DNA from: Agrypnia vestita
Taxonomy: Eukaryota > Arthropoda > Insecta > Trichoptera > Phryganeidae
DNA: 64,000 bases
Reading direction: 5' to 3'
NCBI GenBank assembly: GCA_016648135.1
Contig: JADDOH010023080.1
Location: 124,001-188,000, forward strand
Position 1 is the first letter of the stretch. Each line of letters opens with the position of its first letter. A program made the position numbers and the translations under genes. Of this stretch, positions 37,201-50,600 are shown piece by piece. The notes beneath the pieces were generated by a model, which was not told where the DNA came from, did no database searches, and saw nothing but the letters and a program-made list of their open reading frames with translations.

Positions 37201-40200
37201 CTATATTATTTAACCCTATTCAATTTAGTAATATAATATATATTTTACTATGAAATTTAAGCTATTCTATACACCGATTATAAGCTATTAACATTTATTA
37301 ATGTTAAAAATGTAGCAACTAAAGTCATATCAATTAACTCCGCTGAATATAAATATATTTAAAATAAATATATGGATTAACCCAGCAGTAAAAAAACATG
37401 AATTCATTTTGCAACCAAACTCACAAATTTATTTGTAAAAAAGGGTACTCATTTTTGATTTGCTTATTTGGTAATTTAACTAAAATGCATTGGAAAAATT
37501 TAATAACTAATTCATTTAAAATGGATAAAACTTGATTGTAAATTATACTTATGTCGTTAATTCCATTGGGATAAATAAGTGTACTATTATGTTTTTAATC
37601 TTTTTTAGCAAACGAAAACAAATATTTTCACTCCATCAATACTACTACTATTTGATGACGTGTTAGGATAACATAACCACACATGATAGAAAATATTACT
37701 AGCAAGTGGCCGTTTCATAATGTCGAATCCCGTTTTGCTTAACTGTATATATTTATAAACAATGTTTATGTGTTTGAAGAATAATCATTATAAAATATAT
37801 AAAAAGTACCTAAATGAAAAAGATTTTATTGTCCTAAATACATAGCTGCTAAACTATTAAAAAGTAAACAGACATATTGCTTTTATTTAAAGTTTTTGGT
37901 TCTTGTCAAATGCTAAAACATACATTAATTGGTGCAATTTTATTTACGTTGTATCTTTAATTAACTCTGAAAATGACACTTATCTTATTCATTAAGATGA
38001 TTCCACTAAAGCTAATTGAAGGATCAATTCCATTTACCAGATGAGAGGCAAGAATAGAAGTATTTCAAGTACTCTAAGAAATTCCATCTAAATGATTAAT
38101 TAAATTCACATACATATTATGTATTTCATTTAGGGTGCATTTTCATTAGCACATGACCTCTATAAGTTAACTTTCTCATGCCCTTATACAACTTTTCTAC
38201 AGTAATATTTATGGAAAATGGATGGTAACAATTCATAAAAGTAAATTATAAAATAAACAAATCTCTAGTTTCTTCATATGAAATAAGTTCGAGATCATAA
38301 AGAAAGTATCTTGAAACTTGAAAACTTTATATATAAAAGACAGATTTATTTGTATTTTATTTTATTTATTTATATTTCATCACGAGCTATACATAATAAT
38401 TTTGGTTGTGGTAATGTGAAATTCTTCAAGAAAGAAATTGGAATTGAATTGAAACGGTCGGGTTCTTTTCTAAATAAAGAGATGATCTTTAAAAAGAACC
38501 TTCATTGGAAAATTAGTAATTAATGAAGTTTTTATTTTAAATTACTGAACGATATAGGTAGTTTACTTCTTAACACATTTAAGACATTTTAATTTTTCCC
38601 TTTTATACCTGTAAGTTGTGTTATTTAGCAGTAGGTATTATATTTTACCTGTCTAACTTTAGTGAAATCTGGAATGTAATTGTAATTGATTTCCATTATT
38701 ATTACACTATTTAATTAGGTTCATTTTATGCTAATTCTTTTTAAATTAGTTCATTCAGGAACAGAACCCCAGTGTTAACCGAGGGATGTATTTTTTACTT
38801 TACAACATGTTTCAAAAAGGACAAAACCACATTCATCAAGTGTTTTTTACCACACGCGCCACAAAATTTTAGACTCTTTGATTCATAAGATAACTGCATA
38901 TTGTAATATTCAAAAAATAAATTTTACTTCTTTGTCCATTAAAAAAGCACAACTCAGTATGGGTAGCGCTTCTTTTTATTATGGTAGCAAAGCACTTTCC
39001 TGTCCACCGAACCCACCATCTTTAAGAAAGTAGGAAGAAGTATTATTTTTGGCTAAAGCATATTAATCTTTTAACAGATTGCCTTAATTTTAGCCTACAA
39101 TTCTTAGGCATGTATGGCGGACGATGCTATGGGCGAATATTTGGGCAGTAATATAGCTATCGATAAATTATCAGCGCCATCTGAAAACAAACCCAGAAGT
39201 ACCCTTTCCTCAATCGTGCCCAGAAGAATTGTGAAATATGGTAAAATGTCATTCAGTAATCTTGCAATTTTGTCTGGCTAAGGAGCACGGTCAGCTAACT
39301 GCGAATTAAAAAGTTAAAAATAAAAAGAAACAAAGAAAGCATATTCATTAATTTTATTTATAAAAAACATAAATATAAAAATGTATAAACCATAAAATAA
39401 TACAGATAAATAAATTTGAATCTCAATCGTAGAAAATTATAATAAATATGATAGAAAATCATACAAAAAGAAGGAAAGGACATGGATACTATTCTTATTC
39501 ACTTATCTACATAAAATAAATTTTGTTCTAGATATCGACACTAACTTTATATAACATAGGCATATATGGGCTATCTTAAGGAGTATGTATATTTGTGATT
39601 AATAAAAAAAATGGCAAAAAATAATATATTAACTATACAAATATTTCATACAGTCCAATTAATCGTTCCCGGTAATAACACCATTATTTTTTCATTAACT
39701 ACATCCTAATACAAAAATGAATCATACACGAAACCAGCATTAGTCACATACCCTCGATTGTTTCATATAATAACCATAGACAAAAATATTACACGTACAT
39801 AAATATATATTTAAAAATACTCTACTTTCGCAGAAATCTGATTTCGATATTGTTTATCTTATTCTATGATAACGGTAACTCAACATTCGGCGATATTTAA
39901 CGCAGAAACAAACAATTAAAAACATATTGCCGATAATATACACGACCGTCCGTGAAGTCACTATTCATTTTAATGAAAGTATGCTAGGAATGCTTTCGCA
40001 TAAAAAATGTTATACAAATACACGTTATACACAAGCAAAATATTTTCATTTGACATGTTCTGGGAAATCATAATTACATATTATGACGTAATACTTGAGA
40101 ACATAATTTTATTTTATAAAAAATAATTAAGACATGAAGAGAAAATGAAATACATAATTACATTCACAAAATAAAGAGCAACTTAACGAACATTAGTTAA

Positions 40201-41250
40201 GCATCGATTGTGATTTTTACAATAAAAATTTATTTAAAATTCTGTAAAAATATTATATAAAACATATTACCTTATATGTACATACACTTACAATGTAGGC
40301 CCGAAGTATCTAATGAAATGAACTTTATTCTTTAAATGTTTTAGTCTAGTATTTGCGTGTGATTTGCAAATCTAAAATACCTCGTAATATGTAGTTGAAT
40401 TATTTCAGTTATTATTGTGATGTTAATCTTTCTCAGATGAGTGTATTTCTCACCATCTCACTAGATATATGGCTAATATTATCACTCACGCCAATACTAA
40501 GATCTATGTAGCATTGAGAAGAAACACTTCTGGATACATTCAGAAATCCCTTCAAAATTAAGAGCTTTAAACCTAAATATACGGCTTAAATAATAATTTT
40601 GATGATATATAAAACAAGAATTTTAGTAGTTTAAAATTACATGTGTTTTTTATTTACTTTGGTTACATTGATATAAAAAAGTAAATCAAAATAAACATTA
40701 CGTCATATTAAAATCACTCCTCGTAATTATCATAACTTCATGTGTTTTCTAGAGATCAAATCAATGCATAATTCGATTTGTGATACTAATTCAGATCATA
40801 GACACACAATCCCTTCACTAGATCTTGCAACATGTCACATCAGACATCAAATTACCTGCTAAATATATATATAAAATATATACATTATAAAAATAAACAT
40901 TTCGTGATGCATTCTTTTTCACAGATGGTATAACCACATGGCTTCACAATGTCATTGCACCAAAAACGGCGCACACGTTGCAAGGGATCGATGCAATAAA
41001 TACTGGTTTTCACCTGCCCCGTAACTTATGCGTATTTCGTGATATGTACAATATTGAAGACGGACAGCTCCGTATGATAGATTTAGACACATTATGAAGA
41101 AGGGAGAAGATTTTTGGCATTGGTTTCAACAAGAAGCAGTACATAATAATATTATATCAGAGAAGAAACTTGATGAAGATTTTGGTGCTTCACGTGGACT
41201 TTAAACATCCTGAAATCAAAGAAGACACAATTAAACCAATTCACTTCTAA
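31296..41250. other. 10-kb AT-rich stretch with no recognised gene
   Basis: Only short frames are open. The longest, 117 codons at 32910-33263, starts in a slightly GC-richer patch (32870-33080; LTCLRCGIHEQTEAQNLSKL) but shows no domain and loses coding character after about 60 codons. I see no repeats with resolvable ends, so this may be intergenic sequence or a long intron. Confidence 0.5.
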
Positions 41251-41358
41251 GGGCCGGTTGTTTGATCTGTGGTAAAAAGCATATATTTTTTACAGTTTTC
41301 ACCAATCAAACAATCCATTTTCATAAAAAAAATTTACAACTGATCAAACAACTGGCCC
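41251..41358. mobile_element. Small MITE, GGGCCGGTTGTTT family, TAA target duplication
   Basis: Ends GGGCCGGTTGTTTGATC and GATCAAACAACTGGCCC are inverted; TAA flanks both (41248-41250, 41359-41361). A 3-bp TWA duplication is the habit of PIF/Harbinger elements. Confidence 0.85.
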
Positions 41359-41385
41359 TAAGCACATTAATTAAAAAAATATATA

Positions 41386-42409
41386 AAGTAAACCCCATTA
41401 ATTTGAACCCTGATTTTGAAGATCCCCATAATTTGAAATTTTAAAAACCCTTAAGTCCAAAATATTAATTTCATAGTAGATGGTCCGCACAGAAGGTGCC
41501 CCCAAGACTGTAAAATATGATAGGGTGGGTCGCCTGTCTTTGCTGGCCACCACACTGTACGAGTATGGAGAAATGGGCTTGATCCAATACTCGTACGCCG
41601 GATATAGATATGTGAAGCCGGTTGGTAAATAAGAAAACTTGTTTGCGCTATGGAGTTGGTGGTGAGACTGAGGGCCTCACTGATCCAGGTTCCCTTTTAT
41701 TGTCATCTAATATGTCCCCTTTTACATAACCCGGGAACTCCTCAGGTTACGGGAAGGGGTAAGTTTAGTGACTCCGGCCGGATTTCAATACCGTGCTGAA
41801 GTCACCGACTATATTATCTCATACATATTTTAAATTACAATAAACACTACTTTAAACACTATAAAAATGTCAAATTCATCCATGTAGCAGTGAAAAGTCC
41901 TATGAGAGTGTTGATAAGTATTTGTTGCTTAAGAGCCCCCGAACGGCGATGGTTACATGTTTAAATTTGAGTCCAGTAAAAGTCTTTCTAGGGCCGCCAC
42001 ATGTTTTGTGTGGACTACGCCACGTATCCTGTGCAAACCAGTAGATCAACCCCGATAATTCGAAAATCCTGGTAATTCGTAATTCAAAATAATTTTTTAG
42101 GTCCTTGCACGATAAATCAATACACTTTAATTCAGAAATTTTTTTAAAGTTGAAAAATATATTTTGATTTGTTTCGCAAGTGAGAAGAACAAATGTGTCA
42201 ACATCAGGTACTTTATGTCAGGAAATGTCGCGATCTTTGTATTAACATAGTAAATATAGCATTTTCGAAACGATTTCTTGAAATACAAAAATACATATGT
42301 TTTTCCAAACGATACAATAACATACGAAATACATACGATTTTTGGCAAATTTCACAATCGCATTGTGGTTTTTTTGTTCCTTGAATTTCGAATTGACGAG
42401 GTTCTACTT
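41386..42409. mobile_element. Pogo-type MITE interrupted by another element
   Basis: The left part (41386-41481) and right part (42040-42409) together make one copy of the 30891 family. The left end is AAGTAAACCCCATTAATTTG and the right end GAATTGACGAGGTTCTACTT. Confidence 0.75.
41482..42039. mobile_element. 558-bp nested element with GGTCCGCACAG inverted ends
   Basis: Left end GGTCCGCACAGAAGGTG; the right end reads CGTATCCTGTGCAAACC (reverse complement GGTTTGCACAGGATACG). It is flanked by 7-bp AGTAGAT duplications (41475-41481, 42040-42046), with the eighth base differing. The interior is GC-richer than the host and has no long frame. It interrupts the pogo-type copy exactly, so the insertion event is unambiguous. 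Confidence 0.85.
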
Positions 42410-42608
42410 TGTTTGATAATTATACTATGTATATGTTACAGTGAATCTGTTTTTCTAGTGAGTCCATCATTCACTGGCATTTTAGAGAAATTATATTCAA
42501 GGTCATTCTTATCATATTCAAAGAGTTTTTCACCAATAGAAATGAATACAATATTTTAACTTCTACTTACTAGTGAATTTATTGGTTTCCGAACTGTCAA
42601 AAATTAAA

Positions 42609-42697
42609 TTTGACAAGTCTGAAATCCGTTTCCGTAAAAATCTATGCTTTTAAATGAACTTTTATTTATCCAAATTGAAACAACCGGGCCTTGAATA
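42609..42697. mobile_element. Partial MITE copy (GGGCCGGTTGTTTCAA family)
   Basis: CCGTTTCCGTAAAAATCTAT and AATTGAAACAACCGGGCCTT match the right half of 57212-57356; the left end is lost. Confidence 0.6.
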
Positions 42698-43680
42698 ACA
42701 ATTTAATAAGTTATTGCATGAACAAGGTTCTTACTGCATTATTAATTTCTTCTGTGCAAATCAACATTATGTAGGTAACGGATATTATTAAAATAGTCAT
42801 TTTGAAGTGTTGAAAGTTTCGTCTGCACCAATTCTTCATTATATGATTTTATAACAAGATTCTAATGGCACATGGACCTTGTTTTTCAAAATTTATTTTG
42901 CGTTTTGTGTCTCATTCTACACTAGTCTAGTCCAAAGTCACACAAAGCGACAGTATTTCTAATTTTTATCCTTTGAGCGATAGCATATTCTCTATTCTGT
43001 GGCGATAGTTCTGTTTCTCGAACTGTCACACTTCTGGACTGGATTAGTTTAGGTAGGTAACTAAAACGTAATATATTTTTTAAATTTTAATCGCGAACAC
43101 TTACGAAATTCTGATCATCTTATAATTCAAAAGACAGTCGATTAAACTCATAAAAATGATACGGTGTGAGCAAGCTTCACGTCTGTCACCGACGTCGAGC
43201 CGAGTAAGTTTGCGAACTTAAAAACCGCGCACTTTATGTTGTACGTCTACCACCCACTTTACACGTGCTTTACACAGCGCAAACAAGAAATGCAAATGAC
43301 ATTAGACACATTTTTGATAAAAAGATAGAAAATTGGAAATGCGGAAGAATCGGAATGAATTCAAACGTAAATGATGACTTAGAATCTCTTTGATTTTTTG
43401 TATTTTTCGCATCGAGTATTTTTTACTTGACGCACTTTTAAAGGTTCATTTAAAATTAATAATACCAGGTGTATGTTTATTTATGTTTCTATATTTATAA
43501 GAAATAAACTTTTGCTGTATTGTTATAAAAAAAAAACATATTTAATAAACTTAATTGACAAAATACATATTCATTAATAAAAATTTTCCCTTAACCTCCC
43601 AATATTTACATGGTGACATAACCTCGTTTTGTTCCGGCAGTCGTCAGATATCATAAAAAACCCGAGTGCGCGATCTTTCA

Positions 43681-43794
43681 GCCGACACCTTACTTCGCGA
43701 TTCGTATTCGTTTTGCGGTGCCGCTGTCCTATTTTAATTTAGGAGTTAAAATAAGACCGCAAAATGAATAAAAATCGCCTAGTGAAGTGTCGCC
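43681..43794. mobile_element. 114-bp palindromic MITE
   Basis: GCCGACACCTTACTTCGCGA and TCGCCTAGTGAAGTGTCGCC are inverted ends; GTATTCGTTTTGCGGT pairs with ACCGCAAAATGAATA. Stem about 50 bp. No coding capacity. Confidence 0.75.
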
Positions 43795-44472
43795 TTTATA
43801 CTTTCTACGCTTTAAGAATTACGTGTACAAATTGATAGTTTCACCGATATATTGTCTATGCTTTGAGTAATGTATTCGTGAACAAAATATATTTTCAGGG
43901 ATAATGTGTAGTGAATCTGAGAATTCGTTGATTTAGATGCTTTCAAAGTCTAAATCAGGTGTGGCAAAATTAGGACATTGTGATTTAAAAAATCAAATGA
44001 ATCTTTTGTTTTTAGAAACTAGTGAATTCATCTTGATCTGCTTCGATTTAGATATTTGAAGTCATATAAATAAATCAATCTATCGCTACCTACTTATTAA
44101 ATACTCATGCTTTTTTCACTAATTGTATTAAGATTGCGCTAATTCATACTTAGATTAATAATTTGGTATGTTGATGTGAAAAATTAAAAATATGCATTAC
44201 CTACAAAAATATTCAAAATTCCAATTACAACATTTTGGAATCCTAGGAAAAAATATAAAGTAGACGCAATTCATCAAGCCAATGAAGTGATTTTTACATA
44301 TTAACTATAATAAAACATAATAACTTTATAAATTAAATATATTTGAAATAATATTTGTTATACATATATGCAACCACCTTATCATGATGAAACCCAAATA
44401 GAAAAATAGTTATGTTATAAAGGAAAATTCAAATTTACCTATTTTTCTATGTCTTCCATCACGGTCCTTTGG
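43795..44472. other. AT-rich sequence downstream of C3G
   Basis: Expected to contain the C3G 3' UTR on the minus strand. I could not pick a polyadenylation site with confidence. Confidence 0.4.
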
Positions 44473-44608
44473 CTATGCCGCAGTGGTCTTCTTCCCCCCG
44501 CGCGGCTTAATGGACTCCGATATTTGCCACATAGCTTCCTCGTTCAAGACATCGTCAAATCCGTTGAACATAGCGATTATACGTTCGTTCTTCTTAAAGG
44601 TGTATTGA
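44473..44608 (-). CDS. C3G: C3G last exon and stop
   Basis: One base plus 45 codons including the TAG stop. The acceptor is TTATAG. It encodes QYTFKKNERIIAMFNGFDDV and ends IKPRGGKKTTAA. The IKPR-containing basic tail fits C3G C-termini. Confidence 0.92.
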
Positions 44609-47600
44609 CTATAAGAACATAAATATTGAAAAAAAATTATTCCCTGGATTGCTTGGAGAGTTTTGAAAATATGAAAAAATATACGCAATTACATAATGCA
44701 TTTTTTATTAAAAAAACAATTGGTTGCAGTTAAATTTAAGTTTAAAATAACCCAGATCATTTTAGGCATTCAACTATTTTAAGCAAGCACGGTAAATTAC
44801 TGGCATGAATATAAATTTACACTTTATATCAAGTAAAAATGTCTCGGGTACCAAATTTTTCAAAATACATACTTAGAATAAATAAAAATATAAAATCTAA
44901 AAATTAATATTAGTTAGACATACGCTTTGCTGAAGCGTTTCATATTCTCCAGTATATGATATTGCTGCCATCTCTTGGAGAAATTAACACTTCCATCTGG
45001 TAGAAGATCCGTGTTGCCGATGTGGACAAATGTTAAGTCTTGTAGAACTAGGCCACTGAAAAATGATATATTATGTTAAGTTTGTTGTCTGCTTCCTGGG
45101 TTAATTGAAAATATAAAATCAAACAGTTTTAAATGCCTACTGTCAATACTGATTGATCCTGGAGACATTTTACCAAATCATTGGGTCATTTAGAAGATGA
45201 TGTATAGCGTGGTATTTTTTTTAACAGTATTATTGGACCGATCTTAAAACTTATTTGTAGATGAAAAAAACTCTTGCATGGAAAAATTATATAATTTAAA
45301 TATGAGTAAAGGTACAGATACACATGCTTATTAGTGGCATGCTCATTAGCATGCCACTAATAAGCATGCCCTAACAACTGTACACACTTGCTTATTATTA
45401 GCATGCTTATTTTAAGCATGCTCATAAATAAGCATGCTCAAAGCTAACAATCAAACACACATGCTTATTAGTGGCATGCTCTTGTCATAGAATAGAGAGG
45501 AACTCTAGTTCAAAATTGAAACTTTGCAAACTGAAATAGAAAATTCAAGTGAACCAATAAATCAAAATATTTTTGATTTTAGTTTTTTTAATTTTTATTG
45601 TAAGATTTGAATAATTCATGTCTATTAATAAAGTTTCATAAACACTATTTCTTGCTATATTATTTTTACATAGCGGTGACCGAGTATTCCACAGACATTC
45701 GTGATTCCTATAATAAGTCACGAAAAGCAATGTTTTATCATCTCCCCAACGCACCATATTTGTTTCATCGGACTGATACTAGCCGCGAATGACATAAGCA
45801 AGCCTGTTCACACATGCTCAAAAGATACCCCTTCTCATGGTGAATGACATTAGCATGCTCATAAATTAACCGGCGGTTGATTTTTGAGCATGCCACTAAT
45901 GAGCATGCTTATTACTAGCAATGTGCGTACACACATGCCACTAATAAGCAAGGGCTAAAGAAGGTCAATACTGCGCATGCTCACATGCCACTAATAAGCA
46001 TGTGTATCAGTACCTTAATAAAGTAAATAAAAATAAATCTGAGTAGCTTGTTGGTCTAGTGGACTAATAAGCCTGTGTATCAGTACCTTAATAAAGTAAA
46101 TAAAAATAAATCTGAGTAGCTTGTTGGTCTAGTGGACTAATAAGCCTGTGTATCAGTACCTTAATAAAGTAAATAAAAATAAATCTGAGTAGCTTGTTGG
46201 TCTAGTGGACTAATAAGCCTGTGTATCAGTACCTTAATAAAGTAAATAAAAATAAATCTGAGTAGCTTGTTGGTCTAGTGGACTAATAAGCCTGTGTATC
46301 AGTACCTTAATAAAGTAAATAAAAATAAATCTGAGTAGCTTGTTGGTCTAGTGGACTAATAAGCCTGTGTATCAGTACCTTAATAAAGTAAATAAAAATA
46401 AATCTGAGTAGCTTGTTGGTCCAGTGGACGGTGATTCGAGCCCCATTCCAGGACACCAGCAAGTTAGTTTTATTTTCATGGCATAAGTGTTTAGCTTAAT
46501 TTGAAAATAGTAAGAATATTGATGAGACACGTATTCCATGTTCGCATCTCCATTTTAAAAAAAACTACACAATACAATAAAACCCCGTTAATTCGAACCC
46601 CGATAATTCGAAATTTTTAAAACCCACAAGTCCCAAAATACTAATTTCATAGTAGATTAATCCCGATAATTCGTAATATGAAATAATTTTTAGCCCCTTA
46701 CGCAATAAATCAATACGTTTCAGTTCACGTAATTAATTTTTTTTTTTAAATTTGACAAAAATGAAAAATGTATTTTGATTTTATTGCAAATGAGAACAAC
46801 AGATATGACAATTTAGGATACTTTAGTAATAGAAATGTGGTGGTCTTTGTATTGGCATAATAAATATTGGGTTTTCGAAATGATTTCATGAAATATACAA
46901 AAATGCAAATGTTTTTCACTAGATTAATGATTTTTTTTCATGAGTTTTACGATTTTTGGCGAATTTCGCAAACGCATCGCGATTTTTGATTTTTCGAAAT
47001 AATTCTAAATAATTTTTAGTCCTTTCCGGCACAAATCAATACATTTTAGTTTCATAAAATTCAATTTTTTTTTTAAATTTGACAAAATTGAAAAAAATAT
47101 TTCAATTTTTTCGCAAGTGAGAACAACAAATATATCAATATCAGGTAATTTAGTAATATAAATGTTGCAGTCTTCATATTAGTATAATAAACATTGCATT
47201 TTTGAAATAATTTCTTGAAATACGCAAAAAATTCAGATGTGTTTCACTAAATTAATGACTTTTTTAATAATAATGAAATTAATGAGTTTTACGATTTTTG
47301 GCAAATTTTGCACAGTATTGCATTAATTTTTTTGTACCTTGAATTTCAAATTCACACGGTTTTACTGTATTAGTTACTATAAATATCTGACTAAGAAATC
47401 ATATAAATATATTTCATAAATAGTTTTCACCTAAGAATAGCTTTCGTGTACCAGGAGATAAATACATCCACTAAAATAAAAACCCACACCTGTACCAATT
47501 GTACTTGGAAGTATAGAATTTTCAATTGATTATTTCGAATAGCTACACACATATTATATCAACATAATACATTGGGGGAAATGCATATTGTCTGACAACT

Positions 47601-50600
47601 GTGACTTGTCCCTTTAACCATTTTATTCCTGTCTCTTTCTACCAAAAATTTTTCTCTAGCAACATACCATAAAAAAATAATGCACTCTTATTCATATGCA
47701 TAGTTTAAATTTTTAATAAATTAACTGTTATCTTGATTTTATGACATCGACGACGTGAAATGACATCTTGAAAAAAACAAAATGAAGTAAGCGCAGCATA
47801 TCTCAAACTTCAAACGCACTTCACAAAGATAAAATTTGAAGTCAAACATAAATTATTCCCACTTACATGTATGGTATGCAGGGCGGCTGTGTTTCAGCCA
47901 GGGCCTGTCGGTAGGCGCGGAAGCTGGAGCTGCTGTCGATGAGCGCACAATATTCCTTGAGCCCATCGGTGATGTGCTTCTGCCACTCCAATCGGCGAAT
48001 AGGCGCAGAGTCCAGCGCGGACAGCAGCGCCAGGTAAGAATTGAAGTTATTCATTTTGCGCAGGTGCTTCATCACCTTGATGAACTTGGTCACATACTTT
48101 TCCCGGTCCTTGGCCTCCTCCTGCTCGAGGATTCTGGATCTGGCCCTGCATCAATTGAAGGGTGATATTATTTGTCGGATAATAAAAGACATAAAAGATT
48201 GAGTATGAATTATTTATGCTTTATTATTTGTTTAAAATATGTTATATGTTAATTATTATGAAATCAACATTTTGGGACTCGTGTGTTAAAAAAATGTTGA
48301 ATTATGGCATATTTCGAATTATCGAGGTTGTACTGTATTCTGTAAGCTGTAAACAAAATAATTATGGATTTCTTGAGTAAAAGTAAAAATATCAATACAC
48401 AGTCCACATCCAGGATAATATTGATTTGTAAATCCCAACTATAATAATTTTTTTGACTGTCTGTCCGTCCGTCTGTCCATCTGTCTGTCTGTCCGTCCGT
48501 CTATCCATCCATCTGTCTGTCCGTCCGTCCGTCTGTCCCTGTAACTTTGTGTAATGTCCATAATTTTGTTTGAATTCGAACCCTGGGCGAGCGAATTCAA
48601 ACGCGGAGACCTACGGAAGTTGCCATCATCGCATGTGCGGGACCCTTAAAAATTAGACTACATATATGTTACTACGTATAAGTTAGCAAAGATGCGAACC
48701 ATTTGTTAAAAAAAATATATATACAGTGTACAATATATTTTCTTCAGATACACTAAATGCTTATAAACATTTATTCTGTGACTGATGGCATCTTCTACTT
48801 GGTATAGCGGTAGGCTATCTGGATCCTACCCGGGGGACTGGGGTTCAATTCCCAGTGCTAGAATTTTTTTTATCATTATTTAAATTTTATTTTGATGTCT
48901 ATTTCATTTATAATACTATTATAATTATATAATTATGTAGTCGCGTTAGTTTTACGCATGCACAATCACCATAATTGCCAAGTTTCAAAATAGTAGGTTC
49001 CATTAACTGCCGGGGAAAAGGATGTTCAAATATTTTGATAAAAGTCATTATTATTTTATGGGTGTCGGCTATAAATAAATAAATATTCTTTAGGAACCGG
49101 CATGCAAAAGTACCATCATTTTTGACAGGTTACAGCTAGTACATTAATAAAATGAATAAAAATCTGAGCTACAATGCACAATCCCATTCAAATCTTTGTA
49201 ATTGACGGCAAATAAAGGTATCGGGAACTGACCAGTAGCTCATCTTGTTGAAGTGTTCCGTGAAGCGTGTTAGATTGGGGCTGCGCTCCTCACATTGGTC
49301 CCTCGCCCACAGCAAAGCCTCCGGGGCCGGGATGCGCGTAAACAGTTCAGCATCCAAGAGCGTCATCTGTTCGGCCACCGCCTCTGCCTTTTGCTCCAGC
49401 ACCGAGTCCCGGCGGGCCGAAATCACTACGGTCCACTGACATCCGCCAGGGTATGACTGCTGTTGTTGCTGGATTACAAAACAACTTTGTTAGTTATTTA
49501 TGATTTTTGTGTTTAATTTGTAGAACTCCATATTTAGTTTTAGTGAAATTTAAAATAAATTAAATTTGAATAAATATTATTTTGTGTTCCGTCTCGACGC
49601 CTGGAATCCATTATGAGAGAACAGCCTGCTGTTTCGGCACTTAGACACGCGTTCCTACCCCCTCTGATTCCCTGTTTGCGACACAATTTATTCCCGCTGG
49701 TATCCCTGTTTCCGGTTACGTCGGCGCAACGGTTTTTCTTTCATATAACGTCGTTGTTTCGCGCCATTTGCACGCGTCTAGACACGCCAACTTTTGTTGT
49801 GATTTTTTTTGTGTTTCTATTGCAATCTACCCCCTTAATTTTTGATCCCTAGGTTAACAAACATTAGACTATACAAATTTTTAACATAGTGCGACAGGAC
49901 GTTGATATTTTAGTGTAAATCCCGTGAATTTCGTCAAACGATTTGTTAACAAGATGGCGGACGAGCAAGCTCCTTCGCCGGTATCCTCGAATGACGGATC
50001 TTCTTTCGAAGAACCGAGTCGAAAGAGACGCCGCGTAGCATACGACCCGCGTGTAGACCACCTGCTAAAACAGGTGACTGCTCTGACGGAGGCCTTGTTA
50101 GCGGGCGGCGCGGCTCCTGCATCAACAACGCCGCCAACGCCGGAACACGTGGCCGCGAGCGAGCCCAGCGTGGAGGACGCGAATGCGTCCTTTATTCAGC
50201 CGCCGCCGAGCCTCAGAAGGGCGAAGAATACGCTGGAGTTCGGCAAGCTCAGCACGGTCGTGAAGGAGCCGCCAGTACCGAGAGCGGACCCGAAGCGGAT
50301 CGAACAGATCTCGAAGTTGCAACACTTCGATTCCGACGAGTGGTCAGGCGTTCGCTATGCGGAAACGCAGAGAACCTACGCGGCGACTCCCACATTTGTG
50401 GAATTGTCGGTGAACGACGACTTGAGAAGGATCGATAACGCGCCGACCCATACTGGCTTGCTGGAAAGATCGCTCGCCGCGCTTTCAAACGCCTTGCTCG
50501 CCCAGAGGGAGACCCTGAGAGACGGGATGCAATCGCTGGTGAATTGGGCATCCGAACCCGGCACGGATCTGTCCGCTTCGGCTCTCTTCGAGCGGATTCA

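Noticed and set aside
46011..46431. Regular direct repeats resembling a CRISPR array
   Set aside because: The 73-bp units are contiguous without variable spacers, are made from two transposon ends, and the DNA is animal.
47836..48165. A 109-codon plus-strand frame
   Set aside because: Antisense shadow of the C3G CDC25-domain exon.
48797..48866. A tRNA gene
   Set aside because: The B box and T stem are good, but D and anticodon stems are poor, and the sequence is an insertion within a dispersed repeat. SINE head is the better call.
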